Assembly: GCF_003324165.1 (NCBI RefSeq)
Contig: NW_025407856.1
Location: forward strand, 248,001-312,000
Length of the DNA: 64,000 nt
Direction of reading: 5' to 3'
DNA from: Naegleria lovaniensis
Lineage: Eukaryota; Heterolobosea; Eutetramitea; Acrasida; Naegleriidae
Position numbers and translations under genes: made by a program. Shown one piece after another: positions 51,924 through 62,366 of this stretch. The number at the start of each line of letters is the position of its first letter. The stretch's first letter is position 1. The notes under the pieces are model-generated. The model did no database searches, had not been told where the DNA came from, and saw only the letters and a program-made list of their open reading frames with translations.

Positions 51924-54552
51924 TCAGCAATGGAGGTTTGTGACAATGCGCTTGGAGGTTAATCGATACTTGATAATGTTTTGAAGGAAAGGAGTATCAA
52001 ACTCTTGGAGAGGTGTTTTGAGAAGGGCTTCATCTTGTTCCATGGTTGTGATGAATTGTTGCTCAAAATTTGTTCTCATCATGTCGACAATATATCTAAC
52101 TTGAGAGTGGACTCGATGCGAAAACCCATCAAGAGAGAGTTGAGGATTGTTTGCCAATTCTTCATGTGAAGAAAGTAGAATGCATAGTTGTTGAACAATT
52201 TTGTCCGAATTTGTGTCACATCTCAAATAATGTCTAAATGACAAATTGTTGATTCTATTTAACGCTTCTAATTTCTCTTGAGTTACGAGAGATTCCATCG
52301 ACTCGAGATCAATTTCTGCTGCATAGGTGCAGCATGTATTTCCTCGTTCATCTAATGGAATTATGTTGTATAGAAATACTTCCTCGATAGGCTTGATAAG
52401 TGCCAAAATGGAGTTAGATATTAAGGTATTTTGTTCAATATCAACTAAGCTTTTCACAATTAGATTACCATCATCAAATTCACGCAAGAAATGTGGGAGA
52501 GAGGAGATAGGAGTGGGCAATGGAACAACTGTCTCCATTCCAACACAAAACAAATCGTATATTGAATATGCGACAAGAAAGTTCTCAAAAGTTAAAATTC
52601 CCTCATCCTTCAACTGTTAGATATACCAAGCAAGGAATCGTACCCAGTTCATTTACAGTAGTACTTACTCCGCAATTCAACAAACAATCTTTGATCTCTT
52701 CAAAAGTTTGAAGAAGGCTGTCTTGAGTTTTTTGAATAAGTAAACAGGCCATGGTGCCTTCCAATTCATGTTCATATTTCTTTGCCACTAAGGGAAACTG
52801 ATTAATGGGGAGTTGTTTAACAATCTCATTAAAAAATTTGGAGTGGGTATTTGTCTTCATCGAGGAGGAAAACAATTCGAAAAGAATGTAAAAAATTACG
52901 GCCATTTCATCATCTAAATAATTACAATCCTCGTTTTCTTCACGAGCAGTGGTGAAATACTCCCCTACAGGAGAATCTAAGGCACAATCTGCGTCAATCA
53001 TTTCTTCTGACTTGATAACGAGTAAGGTATCTCCTCTTGTGATGTGTTGAGTTGTAATTACGCTAAATCCTTCCTTTTCAACAAATTCCACGGCTATTTT
53101 TCCTGAGTTCTCTAAAAACAGATTGTTGAAATTATCCAATATGTTGGTGCTGTGTTTTGGATATGAGAGGAAATGAGAGTGAGCCATTACTAAATGTGAC
53201 ATGGATTGATCAATGAATTTCAAAATGTTATCTATTATATATTTTTGGCCAATCCTATAAACAAGTATATTTCTCATGTTATACCGTTTTTCTTGCCGTA
53301 ATTGTTTTATATCTTCTTCAAGAGAAGTTGAGAACACCGACCGTTTTGATATAAAGAGGGATCTAAGTGTCCGCAGAGTATTGTATTCATTTTTCACGTT
53401 AAATCTAAAGCGTTCTGAAGATTTTCGATGATGATCGATGTTAAATTGTTTGGCAAAATAAAAGTCTTCTTCATCCATTACACAAATTCTAATAGCATCC
53501 AGCATATCCTCTGGTAGATCTTTCTGTTTCAAGTAATAACCAAGTCTAGATGAAACATTTTCTTGACATTTAATTCAGCAATGTTCTACTTACTTTAAAG
53601 AATTATCTTCTAGATATTTCTTTTTACACAAAATTAATTCTTCATCGTTGGTATCTGAAATGCCAAATTGAACGTAGAGTGTATCTTCTGAATTGTCAGG
53701 AATTACAAATCCATAACTAAGCAAAAACGAGTCATTGCTTTTAGCTCCATAGTTATTGTAGACATAGTCGCCCTTTTTAAGTGACTCTCTTGTTTTTAAA
53801 TAGAACCTGCTGTCAGATCCTGTGAAATATGTAATTTTAGCATTAAATTTGTGGTTCAAAATATCTACCATAGGTAACAAAGTTGGAACAATCTCCTTTT
53901 CATTATTTCCACATTCATATTCAATAGGAAAAACTCTTGACCAAACAGCAGAAAATGCCCACATGAATCTTTCGTAGGTGTAATTGTCGTCTATTAGCTT
54001 TGCTCTTCGTTCTTTTAAAAAGCTAACTTTGGAATTGAATACATGATTTAGGTTGTCCTTGATACTTGTGATAGATTTATAGAGATTGGTACCTCGTAGT
54101 TCACTCAAATCATCTTCATCAAAGTAAATAGCAGTGGTAAAATTTTGTGGTAACATGTCCAAGTATGGAAAATAAATACTCGACTCTTTCATCACAAAGA
54201 GCTCATGAATCAGAAATAAATAAAAAACGACCAATCGATTCTCGAACATATTTGTTCCCTTCCACTGTGTGGTCAGTTCTTGACCGTCATCAAGCTGATC
54301 GTCTTTAAACTGTTCCAATTCCGATATTAATTCTTTGAATTCGTTGCTCATATTTTTAAAATTCAAACAAATATCTAACGGAATGGACAACAATGTTTCT
54401 TCATGCTCTTCCGATGCTTCTATGTCTGAATTAAGAGTACCACTCATTCCTTCTTCATCATTGATGAATTTTAAGTCAATAGCCTCGTGCTTGAAACCAC
54501 CAACTTTGGCAGCCCAGTCCACGAAAGCCTGAATCTTTTCTTGCTGACTCAT
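51924..54552 (-). CDS. Protein methyltransferase with two SET/substrate-binding units (3 exons)
   Basis: Exons 54552-53594, 53545-52669 and 52613-51924; introns of 48 and 55 bases, GTAAGT donors; 841 residues. SET proteins of the SETD3/Rubisco-LSMT class methylate lysine or histidine in non-histone proteins. Unit 1 has a canonical SET: LPMVDILNHKFN (about 230) and NNYGAKSNDSFLLSYGFVIPD (two parts, about 263-283), then the Rubisco-LSMT substrate-binding fold (about 325-430, FSTSLEEDIKQLRQ...YRIGQKYIIDN). Unit 2 restarts at about 468 (GKIAVEFVEKEGFSV, ITTQHITRGDTLLVI) and ends in a second substrate-binding fold (about 720-841, FITTMEQDEALLK...YRLTSKRIVTN). In unit 2 the NH and NYG motifs are lost, so it is likely a non-catalytic scaffold. 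Confidence 0.75.
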
Positions 54553-54768
54553 TTTTTTTAGTGCAGTTCTGTTAAATTCAAAATTTCAACGTACTGTTAA
54601 TGTTAACGAATTAAATACAATGAAATTAATAAATACCATCGTGCGGATTTTTGTCTTAAATACCATTATTTTGGATTTCTCCAACTCTGAGTGCGCACTA
54701 TTAATTCCGCACCACCTCAACTATTTAATAAGCCAACATAGACCAACAAAAAATCCAAATTTAAAAAA

Positions 54769-57700
54769 ATGACAGTTGTTGCACTCCCGGCCGCGATTTC
54801 AAACGAATTGCGCTCCGATGATGAAACGCCATTCATATTTCATGTAGACAAGAACAGCTCATGTGGCTGCTCATGCTCTTCTTGCCAGTGTACCTCAATC
54901 ATCAAGGAATATTTTGATGGTGGTGATGCCGAATCTACTAACACTGAGAAGAGAGACTTGGCTTGCGGTTGTTCCTCATCTTGTTGTCAATCTGGAAAGA
55001 GAGACTCAACCCCTTCCGAAAGCAAAATGAATGATCCTTCTTCTGGATGTATTGATAATTGCTTCATGAAGAGAATAAGACAGATTTATCACTTTGAAAT
55101 TGTGTTGGTTCGTAAAAAGAACGAAAACAGCGCTATGGAAATCATTGAAAAGTTGAAAGACCAAGCCTTCATCTCTATTGCTGAACGTGAAGGAGAAGTG
55201 AGAATCTATGTTTCTGGCTACGTTTCACTTTTCCAGTTGCTAAACAATTTGTTTGAATCCAATCGCAAGTTATTCCATATTAAGAGCGCAAGAACTATGA
55301 AGGTTCATCAGGTTAAATTTCGTGACTCTTGCAAAATGAGATGCAATGGATGTAGCTCTAAAGTTGAAAAAGCCTTTGCTGATGTTAAAGATGTATCACA
55401 CATGTACTGTGACTTGGAAGATCAAACTGTCATCTTTTTCTTTAGCCAAGAGTCCACAAGACATAGTATCAATGATATTCTTACCAATGATTTGAAAAAG
55501 ACCTATGATATTCTCAACACCAATATTGAGATTGCTCATGAAGAACATAATCAAGAGAATTTGCTGACTTTGAAGGTTGAGGGTATGAGATGTGGCAATT
55601 GTACCTCCAAAGTCAAGAAATTGCTTGAGGATCAATTCAAGGCTCACGATGTGAATATCGATCTTTTGACAAAGAAGGTCGCTTTCAAAATTGCTGATCC
55701 AACATTGGAAGAAAAGATTATTGAAGAAATTGAAAATCTTGGATACTCATGCACCAGATTTGCTGATTACAAAGAGCACAGTATTAAGGTGAACGGAATG
55801 AAATGTGGAGGCTGTAAAAACAAGATTATTCAAGCTTTTCAAGGCGATGAAAAGGTCTACTTTGTTGACGTGGATTTGGAAAGCAAAGTTGTCAGCGTTC
55901 AATGTGAATATGACGAACCAAGTGTATTGATTGAGAAAATTGAGAGTCTTGGATTTGAATGTCAAAAGGAGGTCGAAATTTTCACCATTAGAACAGCTAA
56001 ACCTTCTCCAACTACTGCGTATAAGAAGGAATTGGATGAAGATGCATTGAAAGAGGCCCCATCTACTGGTGGTACTTTACACTCGTATGCTCCTGTTGAT
56101 GAAATGGAGGAGGTTGAAATTGAAATGCAAGATACTAGATTGTTGAATGGTAATGATGGAGCTGAACACACTTCTCCCAACAAGAAGTGTGTTGTTTCCA
56201 TTGATGGAATGAGTTGTGCATCATGCGTTGCAAAAATTGAGAAAGCAGTTAAGAAATTGCCTGGTGTTAGTACTGCAGTGGTAAACCTGATCATGCAAAA
56301 GGGTGATATCACTTATGACGATTCACTTATCACTGAACAAGAAATTGTGAAGAAAATTGAATCGCTCGGATACAAGTGTGAAAGCTTGACAGAACAAATG
56401 TCTCATGAAAAGAACAGGCTTTTATTAAGTGTCCCTTCAGGCTACAAAGACGAGTTGGTAGACCTGCTTACTCATATTTCAGGTGTTATTGACATTTCAG
56501 TTGGAGCTGATGAAGACGTTGCTTCCAATTCTATGCTCACTATTTTATTTGACAGCAACGTGGTTAAGGCGAGAAAGATTTATGATGAAGCAGTGGCAAG
56601 AGCTGATCAACTCAACTTTGACGTTAAGATTGTTAAATCATCCATGATGAAGAACAAATTGGACACCCTTGCCAGAAAACAGGAAATTAAGAAATGGATG
56701 TTCTACTTTATCTTTGCTGCATCCTTTACAATTCCTGCCATGATCATTGCCATGATATTTGGCAACATTCATGAAACCAAAATGGGATTGATGACACAAG
56801 TGGCTCCAGGATTGACTGTGATGAGCCTTGTCATGTTTTTGTTGATCACTCCAGTTCAGATTATTGGTGGCTACCCATTCTATCTTCTATCCTTGAAGGC
56901 ATTAAGAGCACGTTCACTTGATATGAACGTCCTTATTGCAATCGCTACTACTGAAGCCTACGGATATTCTCTCTTTACAAACATTTATAACATGGTTGAA
57001 GGAAAGATCTCTATTGAGCATGACTATTTCGAAACAGCTGCTGCCTTGATCATGTTCTTATCACTTGGAAGACTATTGGAAAGTATTGCGAAAGGAAAAA
57101 CTTCTTCGGCTCTTGTCACCTTGTTGAACCTTCAACCAACTGTTGCAATTCTCGTTGATGAAAAAGATAACTCTGAGAAGGAGATTGATGTCGATTTAGT
57201 TCAAGAAGGAGATATCCTAAAAGTCATTCGTGCAAATAAGGTGCCAGTGGATGGAGTGATTACCTCATTGGACGGTGAAGCTCTTGTGGATGAACAAATG
57301 ATTACCGGTGAATCTTTGCCTGTCACAAAGAAAGTTGGATCTGAAGTTATTGGTGGAACTGTTAATGTTGGTGACACTTATTTTTACATGAGAGCCACCA
57401 GAGTAGGATCAGACAGTACCTTGTCAGGAATTGCAAAGCTTGTAGAACAAGCGCAAACAGATAAGCCACAAATTCAAGGATTAGCAGATAAGATTTCTTC
57501 TTGGTTTGTGCCAGCTGTCATCTTGCTTAGTATTGTAGTTTTTGTTGTTTGGGCAATTCTTGGCGCTTTTGACGTGTATCCAAAAGAATGGAGACCTGAC
57601 CACATGAGCCCATATATTTTTGCATTGTTGCTCAGCACTTCTACTGTCATTATTGCATGCCCATGTGCACTTGGACTTGCTGTTCCTACTGCCACTATGG

Positions 57701-58746
57701 TCGGTACTGGTCTTGGAGCCAAGCATGGTATTTTGATTAAGGGTGGTAGTCCAATTGAAATTGTTAAAAAGGCAACTGCTGTTACATTTGACAAAACAGG
57801 AACTCTCACCAAGGGAGAACTAGTTGTTGATGATATTGAAATGTTTGATGATCATGCAATACTTGCTGATATTATTAGATACACTGCAGTTGCAGAATCA
57901 AGCAGTGAGCATCCAATTGGAAAGGCTCTTGTCAAGTTCTGTAAACAGCATGTGTCGTATAATGAGGCATTATTTAATGTCTCCTCCTCAACAATGACCG
58001 AATTTAATGCTGTTTCAGGAAGAGGTATCAGCTGTAATATTGAAAATGTCCACATTGATATTGGAAACCAACAATTTATGTATGACCAAGAATGCGCCAT
58101 GCCAGAATTTAATGATTCCAATCGTTATCAAACCTTGGTATTTGTTGCTGTCAACAAAAAGCTACAGGCTTTATTTAGTTTGTCTGACGAGATTAGAGAA
58201 GAATCTTTCCAAGTGGTTAAAGATTTACACAATAAGGGTCTAAAGGTCTTCATGTTGACTGGTGACAATAAGAGTGTTGCAAACTATGTAGGTGACAAGA
58301 TTGGCATCCCATCTGACCGAATTTTCTCACAACTCACACCTGCCGGTAAAACGAACAAAGTCAAAGAATTGCAAGACAGTAAGGAAATAGTTATTATGAT
58401 TGGTGATGGTATCAATGACTCTCCAAGTCTTGTTCAAGCGGATGTTGGCATTTCAGTTGGACAAGGAACAGATGTGGCTATTGAATGTGCTCAAATTATT
58501 CTCATGAAGAACGATTTAAGAGCTTTAGTATCCACAATTTCACTCTGTAGAAGTATTTACAACAGGATTGTGCTCAATTTCATTTGGGCTTTTGGCTACA
58601 ATCTTGTTGCTGTTCCTTTTGCTGCTGGTGTCTTCTTCCCACTCATCAAAGTGATGATTCCACCTTGGGTGGCTGGTATTGCGATGGTTTCTTCCTCAAT
58701 TTGCGTGTTGCTATCTTCTCTGTCTCTCAGATTGCACAGAATGTAA
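54769..58746 (+). CDS. Copper-transporting P1B-type ATPase (ATP7/CopA-like)
   Basis: 1,325 residues, single exon. Pumps Cu(I) across membranes with ATP. N-terminus: two Cys clusters (CGCSCSSCQC about 32-41; CGCSSSCC about 66-73), then metal-binding HMA domains at about 190 (MRCNGC), 273 (GMRCGNC), 342 (GMKCGGC) and 479 (GMSCASC). A membrane core of eight segments starts at about 641; the copper site is ACPCALG (about 962). Phosphorylation site DKTGTLTKG (about 1007), actuator TGESLPVTKK, nucleotide-site SEHPIG (about 1046), and hinge GDGINDSPS (about 1212). All key residues are present. It starts at the ATG of MTVVALPAA after seven A and is divergent from the SET gene over 216 bases. Confidence 0.95.
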   Translation: MTVVALPAAISNELRSDDETPFIFHVDKNSSCGCSCSSCQCTSIIKEYFDGGDAESTNTEKRDLACGCSSSCCQSGKRDSTPSESKMNDPSSGCIDNCFMKRIRQIYHFEIVLVRKKNENSAMEIIEKLKDQAFISIAEREGEVRIYVSGYVSLFQLLNNLFESNRKLFHIKSARTMKVHQVKFRDSCKMRCNGCSSKVEKAFADVKDVSHMYCDLEDQTVIFFFSQESTRHSINDILTNDLKKTYDILNTNIEIAHEEHNQENLLTLKVEGMRCGNCTSKVKKLLEDQFKAHDVNIDLLTKKVAFKIADPTLEEKIIEEIENLGYSCTRFADYKEHSIKVNGMKCGGCKNKIIQAFQGDEKVYFVDVDLESKVVSVQCEYDEPSVLIEKIESLGFECQKEVEIFTIRTAKPSPTTAYKKELDEDALKEAPSTGGTLHSYAPVDEMEEVEIEMQDTRLLNGNDGAEHTSPNKKCVVSIDGMSCASCVAKIEKAVKKLPGVSTAVVNLIMQKGDITYDDSLITEQEIVKKIESLGYKCESLTEQMSHEKNRLLLSVPSGYKDELVDLLTHISGVIDISVGADEDVASNSMLTILFDSNVVKARKIYDEAVARADQLNFDVKIVKSSMMKNKLDTLARKQEIKKWMFYFIFAASFTIPAMIIAMIFGNIHETKMGLMTQVAPGLTVMSLVMFLLITPVQIIGGYPFYLLSLKALRARSLDMNVLIAIATTEAYGYSLFTNIYNMVEGKISIEHDYFETAAALIMFLSLGRLLESIAKGKTSSALVTLLNLQPTVAILVDEKDNSEKEIDVDLVQEGDILKVIRANKVPVDGVITSLDGEALVDEQMITGESLPVTKKVGSEVIGGTVNVGDTYFYMRATRVGSDSTLSGIAKLVEQAQTDKPQIQGLADKISSWFVPAVILLSIVVFVVWAILGAFDVYPKEWRPDHMSPYIFALLLSTSTVIIACPCALGLAVPTATMVGTGLGAKHGILIKGGSPIEIVKKATAVTFDKTGTLTKGELVVDDIEMFDDHAILADIIRYTAVAESSSEHPIGKALVKFCKQHVSYNEALFNVSSSTMTEFNAVSGRGISCNIENVHIDIGNQQFMYDQECAMPEFNDSNRYQTLVFVAVNKKLQALFSLSDEIREESFQVVKDLHNKGLKVFMLTGDNKSVANYVGDKIGIPSDRIFSQLTPAGKTNKVKELQDSKEIVIMIGDGINDSPSLVQADVGISVGQGTDVAIECAQIILMKNDLRALVSTISLCRSIYNRIVLNFIWAFGYNLVAVPFAAGVFFPLIKVMIPPWVAGIAMVSSSICVLLSSLSLRLHRM

Positions 58747-58777
58747 ATATTGATATCAATTAAAAAATTGTTGACTT

Positions 58778-60124
58778 TTAATTTCTGAACAAATAGTCTC
58801 TAACCTTGGTTTGGTCAGTGGAGAAAGTGAAACAACCCACAATAACCTCTGCGTTTTGTCTGCGATCCCAAATGAAAGGACATAGTTCGTGGACTGTTTT
58901 GACTTTATCACTGTCATGAGCGAAACATCTCAAAATAGAAGCAGCGGTGTTAGAGTCCAATCCAGCAATATTATTTGTTGTTCTCAATTGTTGAATAACC
59001 TTATACTTGTCGGAATCAAAGTTAAACAAGCCAATGATCCTAATGATATCGGTTCCAACCACTGGTGACATTTGAGATTGGGAATAGGTGATAACAGTCT
59101 TGAGCTTGTCAGAGTCAAAATTTTGATTTTGACAAGCTTGAACAATTGAATTAACCATTGGATTCATTCCTCCGTAAGGGTTGCTGCTAACAGTCATATT
59201 TGGATAGATTGATGTTGTCACTGGTGGAGTAAATGTTGTTGATGAAACACCACAGAAAGGTTGTGGAGGTGGAACGTATTGTGGTTGTTGCGGAGGTACA
59301 TAACTTTGTTGTGGTGGAATGTAGGAAGTTGTTGGTGGAGGTACATATGTTGTTTGAGGTTGAACGTATGTTGTTGGTGGAGGTACATAGGTGGTTGTTG
59401 TGTGAGTTGGAACACCGACACTGATTCCACTTGATCCAATATTCACATTGAAGACTGGTGTTGTGGTTGTTGTGACCACAGTGGCTGATGGTTGAACAAT
59501 GGAGGTTATTGCTCTGAAACAATCTCCATTCTGAAGTGGCCAAGTATTGATATCAAAAGTGTCAACACGGAAAGCAGTGTCAGCTCCTTGGAAATCAATG
59601 AAAATAGTGTACTTGTTTTGTGAAACATCACGAACAATGTAGGTATAGGCTCTTCTTGAATCTTGTTGATTTTTCAAGATGACATAACCAGTGTGTGGTT
59701 GTGATTCAACAATCCAAGTCTTTCCTGAATTTTCTCTGAAAGTAACACCCATCAAATTCACATGCATGGCTTTCAAAGTGTGAGAAGGAGTGGTATTCAA
59801 AGTTTGAGAAGGAACACCAGCCAAATTGTGAATGGTTGCAGGTGCCAATGCAACTCCTGTGCTCACACGATAAAAAGTATCACTTTTACCAGTCAATGCA
59901 GTTCCATCCAAACTTGGAGTCAATTTCCAATGAACATTTCCATCAAAAGTGATGTGAATGGAGAATGAAGCTGGAGCCATAGAAACAGCAACAATGGTTC
60001 CGTTCGCTTGTCTTCCTGTGCCTTCCTGAGTCCAAGTAAATTGATTGCCGTTTTGTGTGCAGTGCCAAATTTTACCTGATTTTTCTCTCCATGATCCTGC
60101 TACGATTGGTGAAGTATTGCCCAT
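58778..60124 (-). CDS. DUF4476 protein with proline-rich linker
   Basis: 448 residues. N-terminal MGNTSP could be myristoylated. Residues ~1-205 are two related beta-rich modules, each with S/N-GK-x-W (REKSGKIWHCTQNG; RENSGKTWIVESQP). A Thr/Pro linker (about 230-310) has tandem YVPPPTT / YVPPQ units. The C-terminus (about 335-448) is a DUF4476-type helical array with four copies of (N/H)-x-DSDK or a variant (NFDSDKLKTVI, NFDSDKYKVIQ, HDSDKVKTV, FSTDQTKVR). DUF4476 also occurs in bacterial and animal proteins of unknown biochemical role. The ATG is near GAA-rich leader bases; no intron. Confidence 0.65.
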   Translation of the reverse strand: MGNTSPIVAGSWREKSGKIWHCTQNGNQFTWTQEGTGRQANGTIVAVSMAPASFSIHITFDGNVHWKLTPSLDGTALTGKSDTFYRVSTGVALAPATIHNLAGVPSQTLNTTPSHTLKAMHVNLMGVTFRENSGKTWIVESQPHTGYVILKNQQDSRRAYTYIVRDVSQNKYTIFIDFQGADTAFRVDTFDINTWPLQNGDCFRAITSIVQPSATVVTTTTTPVFNVNIGSSGISVGVPTHTTTTYVPPPTTYVQPQTTYVPPPTTSYIPPQQSYVPPQQPQYVPPPQPFCGVSSTTFTPPVTTSIYPNMTVSSNPYGGMNPMVNSIVQACQNQNFDSDKLKTVITYSQSQMSPVVGTDIIRIIGLFNFDSDKYKVIQQLRTTNNIAGLDSNTAASILRCFAHDSDKVKTVHELCPFIWDRRQNAEVIVGCFTFSTDQTKVRDYLFRN

Positions 60125-60395
60125 TTCTAATTAGATTATTGTGTTGTTGTTGGAAAATTTGAAAGGATGATGAAAGTGGTGGTTAGAGAACTCGGGAGCT
60201 CGGAGTAGCAGATCGCAACTTGGTGTGGTGCTTTGGAGAGTTTTTTTTGAAAAGTTTGCGGTGGTAGCGAATTGGAAGGTTTTGATGCGATTTTGCATCA
60301 ACCCGTTAAGAAGGGTGAAAGAATGAGAAAGCAAAGTTACATCATTTCAATTGGTTACAATCAAATCAGCAAGCAAACAAAAGGACAAGCAAATT

Positions 60396-62120
60396 TCATT
60401 GCAACTGGTTCGTCTTGTGTGAAAAATAATGGTGGAAAATATGAACCAGAGTTAAGGCTAATTTGGCAGGATCATATTCACTCAGGTTGGGAAAGCCAGT
60501 AAATGCACCTCCTGAATGATCCATTTCAGGAATTACAATATATTTACATCCTGGAATGTATCCATCCATGGTAATTACCATTCCATCATTTTTAACATTA
60601 TATCTCATATTCAAATAAGAAATTGCGGGATATAACAAGGATGAAGGCGCTTGGTAATGACTGCTCACCGAAATGCAAGGAAATGTCTCATTGTTGTATG
60701 GGTATTCTTCAATTACTCTCTTTCTATTTTCATAGCTCAAATCCTCTATCGCTTGCAATTCACCTCCCAAAATTTCTAACGATTGTACATAAACATTATT
60801 ACAAATGATATGTTGAAATCTCTCAATCTGATCAAACTTACCCTCAACTAGAATGGAAAGTAATGCAATTTTGCTTGCTCCATATTCAGAAATGTCATTG
60901 GCAAGTGCAGAGCCTGCAAAAGGAGCCTGCAGAGCAATCATTCCTTTAACATGATCTTTTAACTCATTTTCGTATTTTGAAAGTGTTCGGTGTACATCAC
61001 AGGCTCCTTTAGAGTGGCCTATTAGTAACACACCTTTCGTGACATTCAATTCTTTTGAATATTCAATAATTTCGTTTTTCAGAAATAGAGCATTCTTTTC
61101 TAATGACCCGCCAGAATTAACCTTAGAAATTTTGAATTTCATTCCACATTCGTTTAAATGCTTCTTTAAACCATGAAAATAGAATGGATACCAATCTGTA
61201 TACAATCCTCCTACAAATAAAACTCCGCTGTATTTAGAGCATTCATCAGCTTTAGGATATAATGTTTTGAAAAGCTCAGTTTCTTCTTCATATAATGACT
61301 TTTCTAGGAATGCCTCCATATCGTCCAACAATTGACTTTCGGCGGTTGAATTTTCTGTGATAATATTTCCTTCCACATCAAACTCTTGTTGGACCATGGT
61401 GTCACGCTTTTTCAATTGTTTGAGGAGCCATCCTATTTTATCTTTTGAAACGCCTTGTTTTACATTTCTTTCAATTTCCTCAAAGAATAATTTAACTTTG
61501 AGCCGAATTAAATCTTGTTCATAATTATCCAATTGACGAGCGTTATCAGCATTGTCAATATCAAATTTGGATAAATGCTCTTGTTGATGTTGCCCAAGAA
61601 CAACTTTCTTGTAAGTTTCAGCTGCAGCTCCGACAATAAAGAATAACAAGTTTTGTTGTTGATTCGTGAGCAATTTAAATGGTGAATTTTCATCTGTGGT
61701 CCTCGAAAATTGATATGAATTTTCTACAAGTCCATATGAAGACTCCTCTCCAACATTTTTTGAAAAAGTGGGAGCAGAGGTTTCTTTTAAATATTTCGGA
61801 ATGATCGATTGAATCATTTGTTCAACAAATATTCTTCCATTATCTTGTTGAATAAAACTCATCAAAGAATGATAGAGGCCATCTACAGTTGCTTGTGAAA
61901 TCGGAGGTATGCTATCGATTTGTGGTGTTGAGGGAGATGACGATCCTCCAGTATCATGAGTTAGTGAATCCGAAGGTGTATTCTTTTGGATGTTGGTATC
62001 ATCTGCATGCATTGTCTTTATGATGACCAGGGATAACGAACTGTCGAGGTATGTTGACATCATCAGTAAAGCCAATGCTAAAACGAACAGGCGAGTGCAG
62101 CCCCTTAAGATTTGGGTCAT
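60396..62120 (-). CDS. Secreted/lysosomal alpha/beta-hydrolase (lipase-like)
   Basis: 574 residues. A signal peptide is visible (LFVLALALLMMSTYLDSSLS). A long helical, weakly conserved region follows (about 60-270), then the alpha/beta-hydrolase: GVLFVGGLYTDWYPFYFHGL with an oxyanion-hole-like start, nucleophile elbow LLIGHSKGACDVH (G-H-S-K-G, Ser near 370), and a C-terminal PEMDHSGGAFTG providing the catalytic His. The acid residue is probably in the NDGMVITMDG stretch. Closest in style to GPI-anchor hydrolase PGAP1 or bacterial lipases of the triacylglycerol type; substrate unknown. Single exon, A-run before the ATG. Confidence 0.75.
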   Translation of the reverse strand: MTQILRGCTRLFVLALALLMMSTYLDSSLSLVIIKTMHADDTNIQKNTPSDSLTHDTGGSSSPSTPQIDSIPPISQATVDGLYHSLMSFIQQDNGRIFVEQMIQSIIPKYLKETSAPTFSKNVGEESSYGLVENSYQFSRTTDENSPFKLLTNQQQNLLFFIVGAAAETYKKVVLGQHQQEHLSKFDIDNADNARQLDNYEQDLIRLKVKLFFEEIERNVKQGVSKDKIGWLLKQLKKRDTMVQQEFDVEGNIITENSTAESQLLDDMEAFLEKSLYEEETELFKTLYPKADECSKYSGVLFVGGLYTDWYPFYFHGLKKHLNECGMKFKISKVNSGGSLEKNALFLKNEIIEYSKELNVTKGVLLIGHSKGACDVHRTLSKYENELKDHVKGMIALQAPFAGSALANDISEYGASKIALLSILVEGKFDQIERFQHIICNNVYVQSLEILGGELQAIEDLSYENRKRVIEEYPYNNETFPCISVSSHYQAPSSLLYPAISYLNMRYNVKNDGMVITMDGYIPGCKYIVIPEMDHSGGAFTGFPNLSEYDPAKLALTLVHIFHHYFSHKTNQLQ

Positions 62121-62366
62121 TTTTGTAATAATTTTTTAATTGTTTGGGAAAGATCTTTCAAAAAGCTGATCGAGGGAGATGCTGTGCTCAATTAACTCGG
62201 AACGGAGATTTGAGATCGGTCTTCCTTAATGAAATTGAAAGAGGTGGCGGGAATTGGGAGATACCATTTTTTTTTGAACGTTCCAGTGAAACGATGTTGT
62301 TTCAAAAGTTTTCTGCCTTAATCCCAAATTTTTATTATGAACATCCCAAAAGTTATTTGGTAGGAT

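Noticed and set aside
52600-52670. Apparent frameshift or 13-base intron in the SET protein
   Set aside because: A GTAAGT donor at 52668 gives a normal 55-base intron with exact phase, so no frameshift is needed.
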